Positions 33,644 to 43,464 of a DNA stretch of 64,000 nt are shown here, piece after piece; position 1 is the stretch's first letter; each line of letters starts with the position of its first letter. A program made the position numbers and the translations under genes. The DNA is from Anthoceros angustus (lineage: Eukaryota > Streptophyta > Anthocerotopsida > Anthocerotales > Anthocerotaceae). The notes beneath the pieces were generated by a model. The model ran no database searches. It was given only the letters and a program-made list of their open reading frames with translations, and was not told the origin of the DNA. The stretch is taken from positions 2,046,001-2,110,000 of the forward strand of contig MU008163.1 of the NCBI GenBank assembly GCA_010909165.1, read 5' to 3'.

Positions 33644-35160
33644 GTCTTTGTACTGCAGCCTGTCTCGCCCCGACACAGGTAGATACCTGATTGCTTGAAA
33701 TATAAGAGGATACTTCAATCATTATGAAATTCTACTATAGAAAGTAATTCAGGTTGCGTCTCGCATTCCATTGAAGATATATGCTGGAATCACAAGGCGA
33801 AGATGCCTAGAAGTTTCCAATTTGTAAACTTAAGCTATGCAAGTCTAGGTATGAGACAGCCCATTCGAGAGATTTGAGAACCTAGATGGCAAGAACGCAA
33901 TGCACTATAATAATTTGCAATATGATAACTAAAATTTAATTTTATAACTTTTAATAATCTTCGACTTCACATTCCCTGAACTAGGGATTAGATGTCTTTT
34001 CCAAATGGCCTACATGTCTATCTTTTCTCAAGACCCCAAAAGAAGATAATTGTCCTTATTTTATATATGTATAGTACTACGAGTGTTTTGACCCTTATTT
34101 GAGGAACTTAGCTATCAAGATCATGACATTGATCACTACCACTAATCAAAAGCAAGCACTAGCAGAATTTGAATTTTCTACAACATGGCCTGCGTGAAAA
34201 ATTTGTTGCTTACGTTTTCCTAAAACATGCTTACGTTTTCCTAAAACAAATCAAGGGGAACCTTAATAGTGATTCATTCTTGAGGGTTGCATGAAGTACA
34301 ATTGTTGTAGTGTAGCAAAGACACCTGAGTTGTGCGTGACTAATTAGTAGCTAAGACTAGGAAAAACAAATGATAAAAATATGAGAAGCAATCTCAAATA
34401 CCACGTTTGCTAGCTTACTTGATCCAACTAGTATAGCCATGATGATGTAAATAGTTTTTTTATGTTTGAACTCCTTCCACCAAGAAGCCCCAGGAATATG
34501 CTTACTCCATTTATGTAGCGAAGGGATATACAACGGTTTCCTATATAGGACATTCCGTGATTTACAATCTGCTGCTTGTAAAAAACGCTTTGATTTTGTC
34601 TGTAGTAAACATGATATCAAAAATTAGTGAATAGCTCTTTTAAGTGCTCATGCACCTCGATGGTTTAGAAAAAAACTATAATATTACCACATAGAGTTTT
34701 TTATTTATCTTTTTAATAAAGTTACCACATGCAAGACGAGATAAATATGAAATTGAAGTAAAGAACAAGCATGAATAAGCATAATGGACCACTAACCATT
34801 TTCAAGTTTGGAAGACAATTTACAAAACAACTCTTATTTCCGCAAACCAACCCTCTATTGTTGGCTTATCGAGGGATAACAAAAGTGCATTAAAGACTGC
34901 AGATTATCTCTATACACAATTCTCTCTTTTGTCAAAGTTTTCTCACACAAAACTCTTTTTAACCTCCCTGTCCAACCCAGCCTCTAGGTTTTCACAGTCC
35001 TTAAAAGTTTTTATAGGTGTCCCAAAGTTTTGGAAAACCTAACCCTATTTGTATTCTACGAGCTCTCGTTTTGATAAGATCAAATGCCCAAAAATTTTGA
35101 AGAACGTAAGCCTCTTTATATTCTATGAGTTTTCTCAAAATGAGAAACTTCCAACCCAAT
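33644..35160. other. AT-rich gene-free stretch with dispersed repeat copy
   Basis: Very AT-rich; no gene. A 20-bp direct duplication (GCTTACGTTTTCCTAAAACA) lies at about 34209-34248. Positions 34330-34620 are a diverged copy of 40105-40400 (see the repeat entries). Confidence 0.55.
34330..34620. repeat. Dispersed repeat, copy 1 (partner 40105-40400)
   Basis: Shares blocks such as GCAATCTCAAATACCAC / GCCATCTCAAATACAAT, a shared CATGATGATGTAAATAG-type block, and CTGCTTG...AAAACGCTTTGAT with 40105-40400. Identity by eye is roughly 70-80 percent. Same orientation, 5.8 kb apart, flanking the Copia insertion. Confidence 0.7.
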
Positions 35161-35460
35161 AACCTCTCAAGACTTTTCACATGGACCTCTCAAAACTTTC
35201 CATATAGATCTTTCAAGCCGATTCTAGCGCACTTTCATATTGACCTCTCAAAACTTACTATATTGAACTTCCAAGCCGAGTCTAGCGCACTTCCATATTG
35301 GCCTCTCAAAACTTTCTATATTGAACTTCCAAAAGCCGAGTCTAGTGTACTTCCATATTGACCTCTCAAAACTTTCCATGTTGAATTTCGTCTAGTGCAC
35401 TTCCATATAGACCTCTCAAAACTTTTCATATTGAACTTCCAAGCCGAGTCTAGTGCACCA
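35161..35460. repeat. Tandem array, ~59-bp unit, about five copies
   Basis: The landmark GACCTCTCAAAACTT (or GGCC variant) occurs at 35183, 35242, 35300, 35360 and 35410, so units are 50-60 bp. Each also holds TTGAACTTCCAAGCCGAGTC. Copies differ by point changes and small indels. Confidence 0.88.
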
Positions 35461-35555
35461 CCGCTTCCAAAGGCTCGGATTGGAGCTTGCACATGATAGT
35501 GGACATGACAAAGATCCTAAACTACATTCTAGGCTTGATTGAAGCCGTCAATCTC

Positions 35556-35663
35556 TTTGTTGTGGATGGTAATAGGCCTCCCAATTCTCTGGTTTCTACT
35601 CAAACCCTGTTTGTTGTGGATGGTAATAGGCCTCCCAATTCTCTGGTTTCTACTCAAACCCTG
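35556..35663 (+). repeat. Exact 54-bp tandem duplication
   Basis: The unit beginning TTTGTTGTGGATGGTAATAG is at 35556-35609 and again at 35610-35663 with no difference seen. It keeps an 84-codon plus frame open (35487-35741), which I do not take as a gene. Confidence 0.92.
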
Positions 35664-35724
35664 CCTAACGTGTCACAACATGAATGTTGTTTGTCACCAC
35701 TTCCTCTAGACTCGGCTTGCATTC

Positions 35725-35729
35725 AAGAA
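35725..35729. repeat. Target-site duplication, left (AAGAA)
   Basis: Five bases AAGAA directly before the 5' LTR, matching 39525-39529 after the 3' LTR. Confidence 0.8.
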
Positions 35730-35949
35730 AGTTGGAAATAAGGCAGACCACGTGATTTTGTGTCACGTTGGTTAGTCTAACTAGACCTAGTTATAAATAG
35801 TAGTTAGTTAACTAACAGGCTAGTTGAAAGGACATACCCCTTCGTAAAACCGCTATAAAAGGCCTACCTATGGACCTTTAAATATAACTCTTAATATAGT
35901 TGCTAGAAAGCATGTTCTAGGCAATCGCTTCCGCATGGGATCTCTAACT
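35730..35949 (+). repeat. 5' LTR of the Copia element
   Basis: Starts AGTTGGAAATAAGGC and ends CTCTAACT. It contains a G-box CACGTG (35749-35754), a TATA-like TATAAATAG near 35791 and a strong TATA box TATAAAA at 35854-35860, all conserved in the 3' LTR. Confidence 0.9.
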
Positions 35950-35961
35950 TGGTATCAGAGC
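35950..35961 (+). other. Primer binding site (initiator tRNA-Met)
   Basis: TGGTATCAGAGC immediately follows the 5' LTR. It matches the standard plant Copia primer site complementary to the 3' end of initiator tRNA-Met. Confidence 0.9.
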
Positions 35962-36911
35962 AATGATCCTCCATGGACTTGCTAGCTATTTCTTCCTTGT
36001 TTGTGATAGTAGAGAGGAAAGGAAATAGCATATTAAATTAGATTTGTGCTTTTGTGAGAGTATGAGGGACTCCAATGGTCCCAAATATACGTTTCACAAA
36101 GAAAAAAAAGATAAGAAAATTCACTTCAAAAGATCATTGAGGATTTCTATAATCCAAGATGTGAGTCTTAAGTGTTTGTGATCATTTTCTATACAAAGAA
36201 GCAGGTTCTCGAGAACATGATGGGCTGCAAGGGCTCTAGATTTATGTCTCGTCAATCTAAGTGTTCTTTATTAGAAGCAAATAGTTTAGAATTTGCATAA
36301 GTTAAAAGCAAACAAATCTAGATCGAAAGGTTTGCATTGTTAAAATAGTCTTTTAGGGAGTCTGAAATGCTCGCCTAATCTAGAGTTTTTAACTAGAAAA
36401 TAGAATTTCTAAAAGGAAAAAAAATCTATCTCGGTACTGATCCGTGTATAGAGCGCTTAACTATGAAGTTCTGATGGTATAATATCTACGAGCGACAGTT
36501 CTTCCCTTGCTTATTACCGAAGGTGGACCTACATACCATAAACAGTGTTCAAGTCGCTATCATCTTCGCGCACACAGATCAGAGGCGCCGCTCTCCCGTT
36601 CTCAAAACTTCATGGCCAGGGATGAGCGCTCAGTCGAGGCATTCTCTTCTGATTAGTCTCAGGTCTGTCTGATTCGGGGCTGGGAGGCCCGGATAGAAGA
36701 GTGCAAAATTTTCTGGCTTAAGAACGTGCTAGCCGACAATTTGTGGCTGAATTCACTCCGGGAGGAAAGGCTACTAGGGCGCCCAAGGATGGTGGTGAGA
36801 CTCCTCTATCATAGCGACGAATCGGTCTGGCAATTTCCTACGGCCCCTCGCCCACCGAGGTCTGCACACATGAGGCACGGCGCGCCTGGGCCGAAACGTT
36901 GCCCCCTTGTC

Positions 36912-36937
36912 GAAACGACAACTTAAGTTGTCGTTTC
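36912..36937. repeat. Perfect 26-bp palindrome in the element interior
   Basis: The half-site GAAACGACAACTT is followed at once by its exact reverse complement, with no spacer. It lies in a GC-richer island (about 36540-36970) between the primer site and gag. Confidence 0.9.
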
Positions 36938-37470
36938 ACCAAGAGGAGGGGAATGGGACGCCCGTTCGTTGGAACGGCATACCCCTCTTTAATTATATTG
37001 CACCCCGTTCTCCTGAATTATTTTTAATTATATTTTTGATCATCTTTATTGTGCATAAAATTATCTTCTGGTGTTTTTATATATGAGGAAAATTTTCAAT
37101 TACTTTTGTGATGTCAAATCATATCAGCCAAGATGATATTTCTTCTTGGATAAATTCTTCCGGTTGACCAAGTATAATTTAGAAGAATTGTGCGCGCTAA
37201 AGGCTGAAACTTTGGGCAACAAAAAAAATATGCAAAACGTCCGTTTGGTTTGTGACAACGCCGTTTCTAGTGAGTAGGTCCAAGTCTACAAGACTAAGAT
37301 TGGGTTGAGGAGCAGCACCAATTTTGCGAGCAGGTCCAAGCCTGCAAGATCAAAGTCATGGTACTTGCAAATTGTTTTTGCTACCCTTTATAAGCGCATT
37401 TTTCTCTAAGTGATCTAGTCGAAGTATCGTAATATTTCGACTGCTCGCTCTTACGTGAAAGCTCTTAAGG

Positions 37471-38415
37471 ATGGATGCTCAACCACCACCAACACCAACA
37501 ATCTTCAACATGATGAACGTCAGCACTAACTTCAAGGAGAAGGATCGCTTCGACGGAACAAAATTCGAAGTATGGTCTCGTCGAATGAAGACTGCTTTGA
37601 ATACTCGGGATCTGCTCCCGATTGTCAAAGGTACCTTCCCCAAGCCGTCCGGTCCCCAGTCCACTGTCGACACCTGGGTACAGCAGGACAGACAGGCTAT
37701 GCATATGCTAATCTCCGGATTAGACAAGGTTACCTTACACCATACTGATGATGCCATAACCTCTGCTGAAGGTTGGAAGCAACTCATAGATATCTATCAA
37801 TCTACTCATATGATGACTCTTGTTACGGTATGATTGGAGTCTTACTCATTACGGATGCAACCTAACGACAATGTTGCGTAGCACATAAGCAAGTTTAAGT
37901 ATCTACGCGCTCAGCTTGCAGCACTTGGAACGGTAATCTCCGAATTTGATGCTACGGTCCAACTCTTAGCTAGCCTCCCGGCTAGTTATCAAACCTTTGT
38001 CTCGTCCCAGAATCAGACGGTGAGAAATGGTTACCAAGCTGTTAGGTCGGGCCAGGTCCCGAATATTACTGTGTCAGATATTGCTGGAGCTCTCCTGCAA
38101 GAGGAATCTGCCAGGTTCAATGCTGGCACATCTCAACACGGGGGAGAAAGGATTATGTTCGTGACTAAGGGAAGGTCACATCAGAATAAGAACAAGAGTT
38201 TTCTAGGATCTCGAAAGCCTAACTCTTTGCCATCATCTTCTTCCAAGACCCCTAAGCATGAGGGGAACTGTAATTGGTGCCAGATACTAGGCCACTGGGA
38301 GAGAGAGTGCCGGAAGAAATTGGCTGGTGAGGCGCGTCAGGAGCCAAGGACGGGGAATATGTTCGTCGTTTCCAGGCCCAAGACTCGACAAGATCAGCTT
38401 GACCTCTTGCTCTAA
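37471..38415 (+). pseudogene. Copia gag with zinc knuckle, interrupted by two stops
   Basis: Nucleocapsid precursor of the Copia element. The start MDAQPPPTPTIFNMMN leads into the UBN2-type gag pattern (DRFDGTKFEVWSRRMKTAL ... LISGLDKVTLHHTDDA ... WKQLIDIY). The frame meets TGA at 37831-37833 and TAG at 37879-37881, then continues as HISKFKYLRAQLAALG through LLASLPASYQTFVSS to the CCHC knuckle CNWCQILGHWERECRKK (38273-38323). Thus most of gag is present but cannot be translated as one protein. The usual downstream protease/integrase frame is missing after 38415. Confidence 0.85.
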
Positions 38416-39304
38416 TTGTGTGTTTGGTGGATTATGCATACAGGACTTTGTGGCTGATCGCCCTTGTGGCCTTAGCGCATACCTATATCCACAAATACAT
38501 GTTAACAATTCAGCGAAAGATATCATCATCGTCGCAACATCTTCAAAGGATGGCCCAATCTGAGGCAGACCGTAGCATGGCAATGCTCTACTCACCCTTC
38601 TTTGTTTCCAGATGCTAGTTGCACTGCTTCTGCCTTGGCTTCTTCACCTCAAGCGGTTCCTATACTCACTGTTCGTGCTTGAGAGGGGGAAGATGAATAA
38701 GCGATGATGAGGCATGCCAATGAACTTGTCATTGGGATCATAATGTTTTGGACGTTGGTGCAGTACTCGGCGTACCTAAAGTACCTTCTGGACAAAGTTC
38801 TGAACTTGGAGTTTAACGTACAAGTCGTCTTCACTACCTCTAACTCAATGCAGATTATCTCTTTCGCTCAAAGTATTGCTGCTGTAGAGGGAGTTGCGTG
38901 AATGCTACCTTTAAGAGGCAAGCTCTATGCCTGAAGCAGCTTAGTGCAGTTGTCAACAATTGATGAAGAATATGGTTACTTAGCCTTCACAAGGAAGTGA
39001 CCAGAGACTGTAGTAGCTATGTGGTGCTATGCAGCTTGCTCATTTGGTAGGACCTTCACGAAGTTTGTTCCATCACTCGAGATGCAAGACTGCTGCCGAA
39101 GGTTTGATTCTTTTCGAAGTCACAACCGGTGTACTTCTCCTTGAGTTCCTGTGTGGCATCACAGACTCAATGCGCAGAGTACGACTGGGAGCTGAGACGA
39201 CCGAATTGAATATGCCTAAAGCAAAGCCCCTTGTGATAGTGGTGATCTCTTTTTGTTATATGGAGCTTTCAAGACACAGCAATCCGCACGTGTCTGAGAG
39301 GGAG

Positions 39305-39524
39305 AGTTGGAAATAAGGCAGACCACGTGATTCTGTGTCACGTTGGTTAGTCTAACTAGACCTAGTTATAAATAGTAGTTAGTTAACTAAGAGGCTAGTT
39401 GAAAGGACACACCCCTTTGTAAAACCGCTATAAAAGGCCTACCTATGAACCCTTAAATATAACTCTTAATATAGTTGCTAGAAAGCATGTTCTAGGCAAT
39501 CGCTTCTGCATGGCATCTCTAACT
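39305..39524 (+). repeat. 3' LTR of the Copia element
   Basis: Copy of 35730-35949 with about eight substitutions by eye, including conserved CACGTG (39324-39329) and TATAAAA (39429-39435). Preceded by the purine tract ending at 39304. Confidence 0.9.
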
Positions 39525-39529
39525 AAGAA
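39525..39529. repeat. Target-site duplication, right (AAGAA)
   Basis: AAGAA directly after the 3' LTR, matching 35725-35729. Confidence 0.8.
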
Positions 39530-39700
39530 CGTCGGAATAGGACATGTTAAGAGTTTGTTCGGACACAAAATCCATCTCAAGGCATGCGGCATGGAACTTA
39601 GCAGTGGAGGTGCAGACATTGAGGAGATTCAGGCACAAGCAAAGGCCGAAGCACAGGCGCAAGCAAGAGAGGAACTAGCAACTGCTTGGCAAGGGCTTGT

Positions 39701-39811
39701 TCATTATCGTTGAATGGCAACGGGCCTATTCATTATCGTTGGATGGCAACGGGCCTATTCATTATCGTTGGATGGCAACGGGTCTATTCATTATCGTTGG
39801 ATGGCAATATG
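39701..39811 (+). repeat. 29-bp tandem repeat (x4)
   Basis: Units starting TCATTATCGTTGGATGGCAA begin at 39701, 39730, 39759 and 39788, nearly identical. The last unit is truncated. Confidence 0.92.
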
Positions 39812-40104
39812 CTCGTTTTCACTGGACAAGAGCGCATTTAAAAACGAAAATTTGAAAATTTGAGTTGATAAGAATAGCAAAGTAACAATATAGAAAAAAT
39901 TAAATATGCCATAATATCATCTCCTTTTCCACTTTAACAGCTAGTGAACACCTGATTCATCATGTAGCAGAATTCTTTTTTTGCTTGCATTAGCCTAAAA
40001 ATAGACGAAAGAGAGGCAATTTGCAGCTCATTCCATAAGTTATATGATGTTCAAGTGATGTAGTGTTCCAAAGAAACCTGGATTAAAAGGGATTTAGTTG
40101 ATTA

Positions 40105-40400
40105 AATATTAAAAAATAAAAAGATAAAAATTATGAGCCATCTCAAATACAATACTTACTTGCTCCAAGTAGCACAACCATGACAATGTAGATAGCTCTT
40201 TTGTGTTTGAGTTTCTCCCTCCAAGAAATCTTAGAATTCTTAATGCGTTCCTTAATGCGTTCCTTCGGAACACAGAATGCTTTCCTAAAAGGCTGCTTCC
40301 GTAATTTACCATCCGCTGCTTGCGTAAAACGCTTTGATGTCGTCTACAGTGAAATACCATAAAAAGTTTAGTGAATAAAATTATCAAGTGCATAGAAACT
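40105..40400. repeat. Dispersed repeat, copy 2 (partner 34330-34620)
   Basis: Diverged copy of 34330-34620 in the same orientation. It has an internal 15-bp duplication (TTAATGCGTTCCTTA region, 40236-40262) not seen in the other copy. Confidence 0.7.
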
Positions 40401-40409
40401 ATGTTCATG

Positions 40410-43400
40410 GTACATGATGCCCTTCATTCAAAAGCTATGACAAAACCACATGGAGTATGAGATAAGTACAAAAGCCAAGTGAGAACCAAGCATCAATACT
40501 CTAAATGAAACACTTAACCATTTTTTGAGCTCGGAAGATAGTATGCAGCACAATTGTCAAAAACTGACTTGAGTATTACATCTCCTTAGAGAAGTCCAGA
40601 ATAAGTGAATAAACAGTATCAGGTTCCCTTCATATATAGGCTGCTCATCTTAATCTTTCTCGCTCATTGTTTAATTTTTTACAAAATAAAATTATTATTA
40701 TTAATAATTTAAAATAACTTATAACAAAACGTCATAAGAACGGTAAGTTGCTTGAGGGTAGACAATGGAGGTCTAGTCCCGTTCGGCCTGGGCCCTCCAC
40801 AGAGGCTTGCTCCCTATTCACCCTGTGGAGATGGACTTCCCACCTCTTGAAAGAAGAAGAAGAATTTTATAAAGTCTCCACGTTCTCGCTTAACAAAAAA
40901 CAATATCTGTATGTAATAAATAAAGTGACATCTACGTACATATATGAAATGAAGACATGACATCCCGGCCGGCCGGCCGTCGTGGCCGGTGGAAAAAAGC
41001 TCCCGGATTGGAGCGGGCGCATCTTGCACGGTGCAGCGGGCGGGCGATTGTAACACACTGCCTACCCTGGAAAGGGATGCTGAAGGGGTAGCAGCCCTAG
41101 CCTTGAGGGGCTCAGAGCTAGACAGGGCAGCAGAGGCGAGCATGGCGCTGCCGGGTGATCTGGCCGGCACTGTGTCGATCTCGCTAACCTATCTGGGCGT
41201 CGCCATGTGCGGCAGCTGCTTCAGTATGCGAGAACGCGGTGGCGAGCATCAAGCTGATGGAATCATTCTGGATCAGCGTGGAAGGGGAGGAGCGCGTGTT
41301 GGTTCTGTTGCGGGGCCTGGCCTCGGGATCATCTCGCCTGCATGTGGACGCGTGTGAGGGGTTTTGAGACGCAGGGGCTTGATGTACTCTTTATCAGTCT
41401 CGGAATAGGGCACAGCATGGGAGCTGGAAGGCAGGGATGTGTTTCTTGAGAGAAGACGATAGGTTAAACGCTTCGCTTTGTGAGAGAGCGGGTAGTAGGC
41501 GGTGGCATCAATGAGAACTGTTTGTGTGAGAACTGAAGGTAGTGGAAGGGATCATCGGGACCGAGGACTGGAAAAGCTCCCCTTGTGTGGGGAGACACAT
41601 GCAGGTTTTCTCATCTGCAAAAAGGACACCTCATCAAGATTTGATGAGGTCTTCATGAGGCGTCTCTTTGCAAATGAGAAAAGCTAGACAGGCAGATTTG
41701 ATCTCTGACTACCAACTCGCTTTACGATGCTAGTGTCTGAATCCAATGGCCCTCGGCCTCCTCCTGGTGAAGTTTTAGATTTTTGTGGTAAGTTTTGGTT
41801 TTTCTGTAGAAGGGAGGGACAAGTTTGCCGGAGACCATGTGCAATGTAGATGCATCAAGACATCATGCATGTAATCAACCGCACAGGAAGATACCCTGAC
41901 CTGTCTGCGCTCTAACATGGATGCGATTATGGATCATTGCAGGGGTGGGAGAGCAAAGGAATGCGGCCCCTAGCCCTGTGAGAAGCTTGGATGGAGCGGT
42001 TCAGTTGGCTAGTAACCCGGCCCCGAAAGCGTGCAAATCTGGATTTCACAGGACCATCCGCGGATAGGAGCACCCCTGTTGCATGATTCATCCATGTGTT
42101 CCAAAATTTTGTTGCTGAAAGATCAAATGGACAAACGATTCAACTTTACAAGGTGCAATACCAAAGAGGATCTCAAGGAGGACGAGGAGCAGCGTGGGTT
42201 CGGCAAGAGTGCACCCAGGCTCAGTGGCCAGCTCCATATCCAGCTTGCAATGAGAAAGCAAAACCATCGTCGAAACCACTGGAGCCCGTGTCTGTCGTGA
42301 TTAGCCAGGCAGGCTTGAGGAACGTGAGCCGCATTCCAAGGTTAAGCCTTCTGGTGTTCTTTGCACAGCAGGTCGGGGCAGGGTTTCAGGAGTTCGATCT
42401 TGCGACGTCTGGTTCGTTGTGACCAAGCGGAAACAATTGATCAAATATCGAACCACCCGCAATGGCAGGCCAGGGTAGATCTTCATTGGCCTCTCGAGAA
42501 TGAGGTGTTGCAGGTTGCTTGCTTCAGGGAAGAGCCGTTTCACACGGTGACCTCTGCAGCCTCTCCAAGAGGCATAGCATGAAGCAGGTGGGTCGAAACA
42601 GAGAGGAGAGCAAGTTGCAGCTTACCGGCCCTAAGATCTGCCAGACAACCGCCGCCCAAAGGATTCATGGACGACCCAATGACGGAATTGACCTCCAGGC
42701 ATCTCCTCCAGTGAGATCTGCAGCAGCAGCCATGTTAGCAAGTTAGCCACAGGGCATGGTATCCCAAGCCCAAGGAGATGCTGGAGCTTCGACTTGCTCC
42801 TAAACATGGCACACTGTAATGTATCACTTCGTTTCAAAGCGGATATATTTAGCAATCGGCAAGGCTGCAGGTTTAGTCTACATGGATGGAAATCGGACAA
42901 TCCGCAAAGTGTTTGCGAAAAGTTTCCTGGGCGGCGAAACGCGTTTAGCCGGGGCGAAATGTACTCTCGTCTGTTCTTCTCGCGTTCTGCCACTCGCCGG
43001 GCTGTGCTCTGCTGTGCCGTGCTGTGGGCGCTGCTCTGCTGTGCTGCCTCTGTCTGCGTGCCGCGCCCGCGCATCTTTTGCCCTCAGCTGCCGCCGCAGC
43101 CTGGCAGCTCCCTCGACCTACCTCCCCGCCTGTTTCGTGACTGTACTGCTGCTGCATTTTTTTCCTGCCGGATTGGCCTATGCGCCTTCCTGAAACGGCA
43201 GGCAACGGGTCTTGTCAGATTTGGAGCACTTGAACCACGCCTCTGCAGTTGCATCTTGCATCTTGAGGTGAACAGTGCAGGCAGGGCTTGCGGGCCAATT
43301 GATCTGTTTGGGAACGCTCTGAGAGGCGCGGTTGATGGGAAGCTCGTCGGATTCAGATGAGGGAGCAGCAGATGATGGCCTGGGAGGTGAAGCTAGATAG

Positions 43401-43464
43401 TAATCAGTTGTGGACCGGACGTGGCAGGAAAGCCTGACCGGCTGGCTGGTGTCGGAGCCTCAAA
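40410..43464. other. 3-kb gene-poor stretch before the hydrolase gene
   Basis: Several frames of 60-190 codons exist on both strands but none matches a family I know, and they overlap one another. A GGCCGGCC run lies near 40966-40980. A hairpin is listed separately (41606-41682). The last few hundred bases probably hold promoter and long 5' UTR of the hydrolase. Confidence 0.45.
41606..41682. repeat. Imperfect inverted repeat / hairpin, 77 nt
   Basis: The outer stem TTTTCTCAT-x-TGCAAA (41606-41621) pairs with TTTGCA-x-ATGAGAAAA (41667-41682). The inner stem CCTCATCAA (41629-41637) pairs with TTGATGAGG (41641-41649) around a 3-nt loop. An unpaired insert of about ten bases lies in the 3' arm. 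Its role is unknown; it may be a foldback element or a structured RNA. Confidence 0.6.

Larger units (their letters stand above)
35730..39524 (+). mobile_element. Complete non-autonomous Ty1/copia LTR retrotransposon, 3795 bp
   Basis: Two LTRs of about 220 bp (35730-35949 and 39305-39524) differ at about 8 positions by eye. They are flanked by the 5-bp target-site duplication AAGAA at 35725-35729 and 39525-39529. The LTR ends are AGTT...AACT, not the usual TG...CA. The initiator-tRNA(Met) primer site TGGTATCAGAGC follows the 5' LTR directly, and a purine tract (GAGAGGGAG) precedes the 3' LTR. The interior holds only a gag region (37471-38415) with stops; no protease, integrase or reverse transcriptase was recognised. 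The element is therefore dependent on relatives for movement. Confidence 0.9.

Noticed and set aside
38418..39300. Remnant of Copia RNase H / pol after gag
   Set aside because: Short text such as LKYLLDKVLNLEFNVQVVF is vaguely RNase H-like but lacks the acidic motifs; not enough to call.
40989..41357. 122-codon plus frame in a GC-rich patch
   Set aside because: No recognisable motif; low-complexity Ala/Gly/Arg composition typical of chance GC-rich frames.
42631..43360. Overlapping frames of 75-190 codons before the hydrolase gene
   Set aside because: Frames on both strands overlap, show no family motif, and lie where the promoter and 5' UTR of the hydrolase are expected.
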